A stretch of 64,000 nucleotides of DNA from Alcanivorax sp. DSM 26293 (lineage in GTDB: Bacteria > Pseudomonadota > Gammaproteobacteria > Pseudomonadales > Alcanivoracaceae). Positions 1 through 7,130 of this stretch are shown piece after piece. A model generated the notes under the pieces. That model was not told where the DNA came from. It saw nothing but the letters and a program-made list of their open reading frames with translations, and did not search any database. The stretch's first letter is position 1; each line of letters starts with the position of its first letter. The stretch covers positions 518,283-582,282 of the forward strand of contig NZ_FNUM01000002.1 in assembly GCF_900107995.1 (NCBI RefSeq). Reading direction: 5' to 3'. A program made the position numbers and the translations under genes.

Positions 1-1
1 T

Positions 2-1054
2 GCCACCGTGATTCGCATTGACCGCCCCGGCGGCAACCCCCATGCGGCTATCGGCCATAGCGTGCTGTTCCGCAATCGGCAGAACCTGGCCCTGGACCTG
101 AAAAGCCCGGAAGGCATCGAAACCGTCCTCAAGCTTTGTGAAACCGCCGACGGCCTGTTCGAAGGCTTCCGGCCGGGCGTGACCGAGCGCCTGGGCATTG
201 GCCCGGAACAGTGTCTGGCCCGTAATCCGAAACTGGTGTACGGCCGCATGACCGGTTGGGGCCAGACGGGTCCGCTGGCCAAAGCGGCCGGTCACGACAT
301 GAACTACATCTCCCTGTCCGGTGCCCTCCATGCCATGGGCCGTCAGGGGGAAAAGCCCGCCATTCCGCTGAACCTGGTGGGTGATTTCGGCGGCGGCGGC
401 ATGATGCTGGCCTTCGGCATGGTCTGTGCCGCCCTGGAAGCCCAGCGCTCCGGCGAAGGCCAGGTGGTCGACAGCTCCATGGTGGAAGGCTCCGCCGCCC
501 TCATGGCCATGTTCTATGGCCTCAAGGCCCAGGGCATGTTCAGCGAAAACCGCGGCACCCACATGCTCGATTCCGGCGCCCACTTCTATGAAGTCTACGA
601 AACCGCGGACGACAAATTCGTGTCCATCGGCAGTATCGAACCGCAGTTCTACGCCGAGCTGTGCCGCATCGCAGAGTTGCCCGCCGAGGACTTTGCTCAG
701 CAAATGAACCCGGCCAAATGGCCGGAACTGAAACAAAAACTGGCGGCGGTCATCAAACTCAAGAGCCGTGATGAATGGACCGCGTTGATGGAAGGTACCG
801 ACGTGTGCTTTGCACCGGTATTGAGCCTTGAAGAGGCGCCTTCACACCCGCATAACGTGGTAAGAGGTTCCTTTGTCACTGTTGGCAACACCGTACAGCC
901 GGCCCCGACACCGCGCTTTTCGCGCAGCGCCGCCAGCGATATCAAACCCGCGGCCAGCGCCGGAGCCGACAGCCAGGCGGTACTGCGCCAGGCCGGTTTC
1001 AGTGACGAACAGATCGACAGATTGATCAATAGCGGCGCAGTGAAGCAGGACTGA
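2..1054 (+). CDS. alpha-methylacyl-CoA racemase (CaiB/BaiF family), 5' end missing
   Basis: The reading frame is open from the left edge (Ala-Thr-Val-Ile-Arg-Ile-Asp-Arg), so the first 30-40 residues, normally holding the EL.GIGPGPF-type start, lie outside the window. The 350 residues seen match alpha-methylacyl-CoA racemases, type III CoA-transferase-fold enzymes that epimerise 2-methylacyl-CoA so that branched chains can enter beta-oxidation. Visible hallmarks are GHDMNYISLSGAL (catalytic His), VVDSSMVEGS (catalytic Asp) and the GAHFYEVYETADDKF and IEPQFY motifs. This fits a lipid- or hydrocarbon-degrading host. A succinyl-CoA:substrate CoA-transferase is the alternative, but the GHDMNY and IEPQFY motifs favour the racemase. 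Confidence 0.85.
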   Translation, partial: ATVIRIDRPGGNPHAAIGHSVLFRNRQNLALDLKSPEGIETVLKLCETADGLFEGFRPGVTERLGIGPEQCLARNPKLVYGRMTGWGQTGPLAKAAGHDMNYISLSGALHAMGRQGEKPAIPLNLVGDFGGGGMMLAFGMVCAALEAQRSGEGQVVDSSMVEGSAALMAMFYGLKAQGMFSENRGTHMLDSGAHFYEVYETADDKFVSIGSIEPQFYAELCRIAELPAEDFAQQMNPAKWPELKQKLAAVIKLKSRDEWTALMEGTDVCFAPVLSLEEAPSHPHNVVRGSFVTVGNTVQPAPTPRFSRSAASDIKPAASAGADSQAVLRQAGFSDEQIDRLINSGAVKQD

Positions 1055-1063
1055 CCTGAGCGA

Positions 1064-1149
1064 CTGTTGCAGCCTGGCTTGCAAGGGGAAGGGGTTGATC
1101 AAGTGCGGTGCAACCTGAAACCTTCGCTTTGCAAGCAAAGCTCCAACAG
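1064..1149. repeat. inverted pair of REP-like sequences
   Basis: A roughly 30-nt motif at 1064-1093 (CTGTTGCAGCC...) recurs in inverse orientation at 1120-1149; the reverse complement of the latter begins CTGTTGGAGCTTTGC. Each copy contains a short palindrome around TTGC/GCAA. It fills the gap between the racemase and msrA. The paired-REP layout resembles BIMEs and may form a hairpin that ends transcription or protects mRNA 3' ends. Confidence 0.6.
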
Positions 1150-1210
1150 CCAGTTTCAGGCCAGTAGCCCCCGGCCACGTGCCGGGACATTCTTACCCGC
1201 GGAGGACTCC

Positions 1211-1837
1211 ATGAGTGCAGTAATACCCGGAACATCCCTGGCCATTCATCCGGAACGCTTCCCGGATCCGGTGGACGACCTGCCAACGGATGGCATCCGC
1301 AAAGCCATATTGGCGGGGGGGTGCTTCTGGTGTGTGGAAGCAGTTTACCTCAATCTGGACGGCGTATTGGCGGTCACTTCTGGTTATACCGGTGGTCATG
1401 CCTCCCGCGCCAATTATGAGGCGGTCTGCAGCGGCACCACCGGTCACGCGGAAGCGGTGGAAATCGCCTACGACAGCAAGGTGATCAGCTATGGTAAATT
1501 GCTCAAGGTGTTCTTCTCCGTCGCCCACGACCCGACCCAGAAAGATCGCCAGGGCAACGACCGGGGCACCCAGTACCGCTCCGCCATTTTCTATCAGAGT
1601 GCGGAAGAAAAAGCGGTGGCCGGGGCCTATATCCAGCAGCTGGAAAACGCCGGGGCCTTTACCGCTCCCATCGTGACCACACTGGAACCCCTGGAAACTT
1701 TCTACCGGGGCGAGGATTACCACCAGAACTTCGCCAGTCACAACCCGAATCAGGGCTATATCGTTCACGTGGCCAAGCCCAAGGTGGAAAAGCTCATCCA
1801 CGCCTTTCCCGATCTGCTCAAGGGGGACACCCAATGA
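1211..1837 (+). CDS. msrA: peptide-methionine (S)-S-oxide reductase MsrA
   Basis: MsrA reduces the S epimer of methionine sulfoxide in oxidised proteins. The 208-residue product has the GGCFWC active site with the nucleophilic Cys at about residue 38, followed by the family motifs [40 protein letters not shown] and YHQNF. The ATG at 1211 was chosen because GGAGG lies 6 nt upstream; the open frame begins earlier but has no ribosome site. Its last four bases (ATGA) overlap the msrB start, so the two reductases are translationally coupled. Confidence 0.97.
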   Translation: MSAVIPGTSLAIHPERFPDPVDDLPTDGIRKAILAGGCFWCVEAVYLNLDGVLAVTSGYTGGHASRANYEAVCSGTTGHAEAVEIAYDSKVISYGKLLKVFFSVAHDPTQKDRQGNDRGTQYRSAIFYQSAEEKAVAGAYIQQLENAGAFTAPIVTTLEPLETFYRGEDYHQNFASHNPNQGYIVHVAKPKVEKLIHAFPDLLKGDTQ

Positions 1838-2262
1838 GCGCAACACATTCCGCCAGCGGTCATGATCTGACCCCTCTCAGTGACACGGAAAAACAGCAAC
1901 GCGCGGAAAGCCTCACCGCCGAGGAAAGACGCATTCTCCTCAATCAGGGCACGGAACCTCCCTTCTGCGGCGGCCTGCTCGACAACAAGGAAAATGGCGT
2001 CTACCACTGCAAATTGTGCGAGCTGCCACTTTTCGCCGCCAGCGCCAAATTCGAATCCGGTACGGGCTGGCCCAGCTTTTACCAGCCCTTTGACCCGGAG
2101 CATATCCGCGAACTGCGCGACACCAGCCATGGCATGGTCCGGGTGGAAATCCGCTGTGCCCGCTGCGACGGCCACCTGGGGCATGTCTTCCCGGACGGAC
2201 CGCCCCCTACCGGCCTGCGCTATTGCCTGAATTCGGCGTCGATGGTGTTCAAGGCAAGTTGA
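1834..2262 (+). CDS. msrB: peptide-methionine (R)-S-oxide reductase MsrB
   Basis: MsrB reduces the R epimer of protein methionine sulfoxide, complementing the adjoining MsrA. The protein is 142 residues. It has two CxxC zinc sites (HCKLC at about 59-62, RCARC at about 108-111), the [10 protein letters not shown] motif, GHLGHVF and the catalytic Cys at about 131 in RYCLNSASM. The start overlaps the msrA stop. The TGA stop lies inside the left arm of a heptamer-repeat palindrome (2257-2410), so the repeat begins within the coding region. Confidence 0.97.
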   Translation: MSATHSASGHDLTPLSDTEKQQRAESLTAEERRILLNQGTEPPFCGGLLDNKENGVYHCKLCELPLFAASAKFESGTGWPSFYQPFDPEHIRELRDTSHGMVRVEIRCARCDGHLGHVFPDGPPPTGLRYCLNSASMVFKAS

Positions 2263-2410
2263 AAGTTTAAAGTTCAAAGTTGAAAAGCGCGGGATGGCTT
2301 CCTCATTCAACAGACTTGCTTTGCCCGCGTACCTATGCGGGTTGCAACGCGTAGCACAGAGTTTCCGTCAGCACGGCGGTTATCCGCGTTTCAACTTTGA
2401 ACTTTCAACT
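2257..2410. repeat. heptamer-repeat palindrome, AGTTnAA type
   Basis: The left arm (2257-2285) is four consecutive degenerate 7-mers: AGTTGAA, AGTTTAA, AGTTCAA, AGTTGAA. The right arm (2389-2410) is their reverse complement with one 7-mer missing and no other mismatch. About 100 nt of unrelated sequence separates the arms. The CGCG flanking each inner arm end is also symmetric. It begins in the msrB stop codon and ends about 155 nt before the next gene. One of five such loci in the window. Confidence 0.85.
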
Positions 2411-2566
2411 CATTAGCCCTTACCCCACAGCACCCCTGACTTGACCGCAGCGTACAGCGGCAGTTTCTGTCATTGCCTCCTGTAACACCCTGTATACCAT
2501 CGGAAGTGACCCCCAAGTCACGACACCCTGGCAACTGCCAGAACAATGGAAATCACAGGAGGCAAC

Positions 2567-4078
2567 ATGAACGCCGCGACCCCTGCCCCGCGCCGCGAGG
2601 AAAGCGCCGAACAGCGCTGGAATCGCTTTTCTGTCCTGAAAACCGGTGAGGATTACCTGGCTAGCCTGCGCAACCGCGGCACCCGCCTATTCCTGTTCGG
2701 CGAGCTGATCGACGAACCCGCTGACCACCCGATCATCAAACCCAGCATCAATGCCCTGCGTGCCAGTTACGATCTGGCCATTGAGGATCCGGACTTGGCC
2801 ACGGCCTGGTCACCGCTGATTGATGCTCAGGTAAACCGCTTTCTGCACATCGTGGAATCGCCGGCAGACCTGGTGAAAAAGAACAAGATGCAACGCCGCA
2901 TGGGGCAGATTACCGGGACCTGTTTTCAACGTTGCACCGGCCTGGACACCATCAGCGTGCTGCATTCGATTACCTACGAGATCGACGAAAAGCATGGCAC
3001 ACAGTATCACCAGCGTTTCCTGGATTTTCTCGCAGAAGCGCAGCGCAAGAACATCCTCATCGCCGCCGGCATGACTGACCCCAAGGGCGATCGCAGCAAG
3101 CGCCCGGCCCAGCAGAGTGATCCGGACATGTTCATGCGCGTGACCCGTCGCACGGACAAGGGCATTTACGTGAAAGGCGTGAAAGCCCATATGACCGGTG
3201 GCTGGAATCAGCACTGGATCTGCGTCATGCCTACCATGAACCTGACTGAAGACGACCGGGATTATGCGGTGGTCGGCATGATCCCCGGCGACGCGGAAGG
3301 CATAACCTATATCTACGGCCGCCAGAGCTGCGATACCCGGGCTATGGAAGGTGGCGACATCGATCAGGGCAATGCCGAATATGGCGGCCAGGAAGTCCTG
3401 GTCTATTTCGATGACGTCTTTATTCCCCATGAGCATGTTTTCATGGACGGCGAGTACGAATTTGCCCAGGACATGGTGGCCCGTTTCACCGCCTATCACC
3501 GGGCCAGCTATGTGTGCAAAACCGGCCTGGGCGATGTGCTGGTGGGTGCCGCCGCGTCCATTGCCGAATACAACGGCCTGGAGAAAATCAGCCATATTCG
3601 CGACAAGCTGGTGGAAATGGTGCACCTGAACGAAACCATCTACTCCTCAGGCATCGCCAGCTCCCACGAGGCCAAGCAGATGCCCAGCGGCATCTTCATG
3701 AACGACGCCATGCTGTCCAACGTGTGCAAGCACAACGTGACCCGCTTTCCCTATGAAATCTCCCGACTGGCACAGGATCTGGCCGGCGGCATCATGGTCA
3801 CCATGCCCAGCGAGAAAGACCTGGAAAACCAGGAAGCCGGCGACATTATCCGCCGTTTCCTGAAAGGGCGGGACGACATTCCCACCGAAGACCGCATGCG
3901 CATCCTGCGCCTGATCGAAAACATGACGCTGGGTCGTAACGCCGTCGGGTACCTCACCGAATCCATGCACGGCGCCGGGAGCCCCCAGGCACAGCGCATA
4001 CAGATCCTGCGCGGCATGGATGTGGACGCCAAGAAATGGCACGCCCGCAAACTGGCCGGCATCAAGCAGGTTTCTTGA
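2567..4078 (+). CDS. HpaB-family flavoprotein, 4-hydroxybutyryl-CoA dehydratase-like
   Basis: The 503-residue protein belongs to the 4-hydroxyphenylacetate 3-hydroxylase (HpaB) superfamily, which includes FAD monooxygenases and the FAD/[4Fe-4S] enzyme 4-hydroxybutyryl-CoA dehydratase (AbfD). It keeps a CxxxC pair (CFQRC, about residues 119 and 123 of this start) and a downstream His-x5-Cys (HRASYVC, about 311 and 317), close to the AbfD cluster ligands Cys99, Cys103, His292 and Cys299, although the His-Cys spacing is one residue shorter. KTGLGDVLVG is another shared motif. The ATG at 2567 follows AGGAGG; an upstream in-frame ATG at 2546 lacks a ribosome site. No flavin reductase partner is adjacent, which argues against a two-component hydroxylase. 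The substrate is unknown. Confidence 0.72.
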   Translation: MNAATPAPRREESAEQRWNRFSVLKTGEDYLASLRNRGTRLFLFGELIDEPADHPIIKPSINALRASYDLAIEDPDLATAWSPLIDAQVNRFLHIVESPADLVKKNKMQRRMGQITGTCFQRCTGLDTISVLHSITYEIDEKHGTQYHQRFLDFLAEAQRKNILIAAGMTDPKGDRSKRPAQQSDPDMFMRVTRRTDKGIYVKGVKAHMTGGWNQHWICVMPTMNLTEDDRDYAVVGMIPGDAEGITYIYGRQSCDTRAMEGGDIDQGNAEYGGQEVLVYFDDVFIPHEHVFMDGEYEFAQDMVARFTAYHRASYVCKTGLGDVLVGAAASIAEYNGLEKISHIRDKLVEMVHLNETIYSSGIASSHEAKQMPSGIFMNDAMLSNVCKHNVTRFPYEISRLAQDLAGGIMVTMPSEKDLENQEAGDIIRRFLKGRDDIPTEDRMRILRLIENMTLGRNAVGYLTESMHGAGSPQAQRIQILRGMDVDAKKWHARKLAGIKQVS

Positions 4079-4087
4079 CGCCGCTAC

Positions 4088-4115
4088 TTGCCAGCCCGGG
4101 GCGTCCTGCTAAACT
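4088..4115 (+). promoter_or_regulatory. candidate sigma-70 promoter of tRNA-Thr
   Basis: TTGCCA (4088-4093) and TAAACT (4110-4115) are separated by 16 nt. A GC-rich discriminator follows, as at stringently controlled tRNA promoters, and the tRNA begins about 25 nt after the -10 box. Confidence 0.55.
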
Positions 4116-4139
4116 AGCGCCGCTCTGAATAACGGGCAT

Positions 4140-4215
<76 letters not shown>

Positions 4216-4224
4216 TCGAATCAT

Positions 4225-4257
4225 AAAAAAGCCGCCTTTTAAGGCGGCTTTTTTGTT
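4225..4257. terminator. bidirectional intrinsic terminator
   Basis: GCCGCCTT and AAGGCGGC (4231-4249) form a strong stem flanked by an A-run on the left and a T-run on the right. It can therefore end both the tRNA-Thr transcript and the convergent outer-membrane protein gene. Confidence 0.9.
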
Positions 4258-4280
4258 TTGGTCCATCCTGCGACAGCCTC

Positions 4281-5345
4281 TTATTTCCCGCCGAAGGCCT
4301 TCTGCCAACCCACCGTGAAGGTGTAGTCGGTTTCCATCTGGACACCATGCAGGGATTGGTGAACCGGGGCCTTGTATTCCAGCGCCAAACGATGGCCCTT
4401 CAGTGTGCCGTTCTTGCCCAACAGGTTCAGCCCCAAGCCGATATCCAGTCGCTGCCCACCCTTGGCGTCCGGATCGGCGGCAGGATTCATGTTGGGTGAA
4501 ATGGTCAGATCTTCCGCCTGGCCATGAATGTCCGACCACCAGCTTTTGTAGGCCGCCAGAGAGACAGAGGCCCAGGGACTGACTGGCTTCGCTGCCCAGG
4601 CCGTCAGGTAACGTCGGGAACCCAGTTTGTAACCCTGATCATTCTCATCCAGTGCGATTCTGGCACTCACCTGCGCACCCCAGCTCCAGGTTTGGTATTG
4701 CTTGTTCAGGGTAATGCCCGGGCGTGCCTCGTAGCTGCCAGACCCCAACTGCATGGGATATGGCAACTGGATCTCCTTGCCCTGCATGGGCACATAGTCT
4801 TCTTCATCAATGGAGCCGGTGGGCAACCCCAACACCAGGTTCAAATGAAGACGATAGCCGTCGTGGTCGAAGAACTTGTAGAGGCCACCGATGCTGGCAT
4901 CACCAATACCGGAGGTTTCGGTGTCGAACTCGTCATCCATGGTGTTCATCATCATGGTCATGCGAGTTTTGGTGGTCATCTTGTTGGTGGTATACGGCAG
5001 CATGGCCATCAGGGTGAGATTGTCCGTCGGCGCGTACATGCCCCCGAGCATGTGCATGTGCATGGTCATCTCGTCGGGCAATGCTTTCATGTTCATCATG
5101 CCCATGCCGGGAATCTCGTCGAAGGCCTCGTTGGTACTCAGGGATTCACTGCCGGACCTGGCACCACTCATCCCCATGCCCATATAACGATAGGACAGCA
5201 TCCATTCGCCTTTGCCATGGGTGTGGTCCCCCATCACGGAAATCGGCGCATGGCTGTCGGCCCGACCGCCATCATAATGAGCCTGGACCTGGCCCACGCT
5301 GGCCATGGCCGTTGCCACCACGAGAAATTTCGCTGTCTTGGGCAT
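4281..5345 (-). CDS. Met-rich outer-membrane transporter-like protein
   Basis: The 354-residue protein begins with a signal peptide (MPKTAKFLVVATAMASVGQVQA) and continues as alternating aromatic/hydrophobic strands ending in VGWQKAFGGK, consistent with an outer-membrane beta-barrel of the 'phenol/meta-pathway degradation transporter' type. Residues about 50-140 are very rich in Met and His (YMGMGMSG, GMGMMNM, MTMHMHMLGGM, MTMMMNTM), spacing typical of copper- or silver-binding segments, though no metal genes are adjacent. The ATG at 5345 has GGAGG 7 nt upstream; an in-frame GTG at 5360 is less likely. Function is not established. Confidence 0.7.
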   Translation of the reverse strand: MPKTAKFLVVATAMASVGQVQAHYDGGRADSHAPISVMGDHTHGKGEWMLSYRYMGMGMSGARSGSESLSTNEAFDEIPGMGMMNMKALPDEMTMHMHMLGGMYAPTDNLTLMAMLPYTTNKMTTKTRMTMMMNTMDDEFDTETSGIGDASIGGLYKFFDHDGYRLHLNLVLGLPTGSIDEEDYVPMQGKEIQLPYPMQLGSGSYEARPGITLNKQYQTWSWGAQVSARIALDENDQGYKLGSRRYLTAWAAKPVSPWASVSLAAYKSWWSDIHGQAEDLTISPNMNPAADPDAKGGQRLDIGLGLNLLGKNGTLKGHRLALEYKAPVHQSLHGVQMETDYTFTVGWQKAFGGK

Positions 5346-5442
5346 GTGTCGCCTCCCCACTGAATAACAGAAGTGGGCAGCCTAACGATGCTGCGGGCAA
5401 AACCAATGTGGCAAAACGTCGCAGCGGTGAGGGGCGCCTGTA

Positions 5443-6462
5443 TCAGGAGAATTGCTTGCGATATTGCCCGGGGGCACAACCCTGCCAGCGCTTGAAGGCA
5501 TGGTAGAAATTGGCGGTATCGGAAAAGCCCAGCTCCATGGCCAGTGCCTGCATGTCACAGCCAGGGCCGCGCAGTGCCTGACAGGCATGCTGATGACGGA
5601 CCTGGTCGCGGAGCTGGGCGAAGCGGGTGCCCTCCTCCTGAAGCCGTCGTTGAAGGGTGCGAGGGGTCATGGCGAGCGCATCGGCTACCGCTTCCATGGT
5701 CACCGTCTGGCCTCCCAGCATGATTTCCAGCTGCTTGATCACCTGACCGGAGACGCCCGCAGCCCGCGACAGACCGGACAACACCTGATCCGCGGATTTG
5801 CGCAGACGTTCATTATACTTGGGATAGGCCCGGGGCAACGGCTCGGCTAACAGACTGCCCGGAATCGTGATGGCATTGTGCTGTTGGGCGAAGTACAGCG
5901 GGCACTGGAAAAACCGCTGGTAAACCGCAACGTGTTCGGCCAGCGGCTCGTCATGGAGAAACCAGGCACTCCTTACTGGCATGTCACCCGCCAGCAAGGA
6001 GCGTCCGATGGCCACCATGGTGGCCACCACCACTTCATTATGGGTCCGGGTGGCGGTAAAGCGCAGGCTCGGATCCTTGCTGGCCACTGCCAGCATCACT
6101 TCGTCGCCGCTGGTCGTCAGAGAGAAATCCAGGTACGGAACCACCAGATCCTTGTACCGAAACAGCATGGCCAACCCCTGTTTCAGGGTGTCGGCCGTTG
6201 CCATCAGGTTACCCAGCAGATCCAGGTTGCCGTAATGATTATCGGCCCCCACCTGCAAACCGAACAAGGGATCATCGCTTTCACTGAACGCGGAATAAAG
6301 CAGTTCATCCAGCTGCAGCAGGCTGATGAACCGGTCATTGCGTCCGACAATGTCCGCATCAATACCTGCCCGTTCGAACAGGGACTGCACATCCAGACGC
6401 CCGCGCAGGGAGACTTCAAGAAGGCCGGGAAGAATGGAAGCCGGAAGCAACGTTGTGTTCAT
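5443..6462 (-). CDS. AraC-family transcriptional regulator (OruR/ArgR-like)
   Basis: The 339-residue protein has an N-terminal 'arabinose-binding-like' domain of the OruR type (about residues 10-200) and a C-terminal double helix-turn-helix (MTPRTLQRRLQEEG near 245; MELGFSDTANFYHAFKRWQG near the end). The ATG at 6462 follows GAGG; the frame stays open upstream without a good start. It is divergent from the SRPBCC-MMPL pair and separated from it by about 210 nt, so it may control them. Its ligand cannot be read from the sequence. Confidence 0.88.
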   Translation of the reverse strand: MNTTLLPASILPGLLEVSLRGRLDVQSLFERAGIDADIVGRNDRFISLLQLDELLYSAFSESDDPLFGLQVGADNHYGNLDLLGNLMATADTLKQGLAMLFRYKDLVVPYLDFSLTTSGDEVMLAVASKDPSLRFTATRTHNEVVVATMVAIGRSLLAGDMPVRSAWFLHDEPLAEHVAVYQRFFQCPLYFAQQHNAITIPGSLLAEPLPRAYPKYNERLRKSADQVLSGLSRAAGVSGQVIKQLEIMLGGQTVTMEAVADALAMTPRTLQRRLQEEGTRFAQLRDQVRHQHACQALRGPGCDMQALAMELGFSDTANFYHAFKRWQGCAPGQYRKQFS

Positions 6463-6673
6463 GGTGTTTCCTCGCAATCCCCAGAAACTAGGCAAAGGTA
6501 TCGGGCAGGTCAACCAGCGGCCGGGGATTGGCCCGTTTGACCTACTGGAGGTTCCCTCGGACAGTGAGTACTCTAGAGAGCCCTGAATAACCCCCTCGCT
6601 AAGCGGGTCAGGGCATAGGTGTAACACCTCATTCAGCTTCCTGCTGTTACCCCAATCAACAACCGGATCGATT

Positions 6674-7105
6674 ATGCTCAAACGCTATCTGGTCGACGAG
6701 GTCACCGACACCCGGGCCTCGCGCAAACAGGCCTTCAAATTGTTCACCGACGCAACCAACTGGCAGAACTGGTGCTCGGTGGTGCGTCATGCCCGACTGC
6801 TGAATGGCAACTGGCGCCCCGGCGCCCTGCTACTGTTCGTGGCAGACTTGCCCGGGCTGCCGCCGGCGCCGGTGGTGGTCCGGGTGATGGAATACAAGGA
6901 AAACGAGCGTATCACCTGGGGCTTGCATCTTCCCTTCGCGCGTATCACCCATCGATTCACCTTTATCGATGACGGCCAGGGTGGCTGTCGCGTCCACCAG
7001 GAAGAATGGACTGAAGGGCTGCTCACCCTGCTGGCCTGGCCCGCCGGCAAACTGATTCACCGCTTCGATACCCGCTTTGCGGCAGAATACGCTGCCATGT
7101 TCTGA
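6674..7105 (+). CDS. SRPBCC-domain protein (polyketide cyclase/dehydrase-like)
   Basis: A 143-residue single-domain protein of the START/Bet v1 (SRPBCC) fold: N-terminal beta strand and Ser/Arg-rich helix (RKQAFKLFTDATNWQNWCS), central strands (PVVVRVMEYKENERITWGL), then a long C-terminal helix. Such proteins bind hydrophobic ligands in a cavity. It lies 25 nt before the MMPL exporter, probably cotranscribed, and diverges from an AraC regulator, suggesting a lipid- or hydrophobe-handling unit. No specific ligand is visible. Confidence 0.75.
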   Translation: MLKRYLVDEVTDTRASRKQAFKLFTDATNWQNWCSVVRHARLLNGNWRPGALLLFVADLPGLPPAPVVVRVMEYKENERITWGLHLPFARITHRFTFIDDGQGGCRVHQEEWTEGLLTLLAWPAGKLIHRFDTRFAAEYAAMF

Positions 7106-7130
7106 TTGTTGACCCTGAACGGATTCCTTC

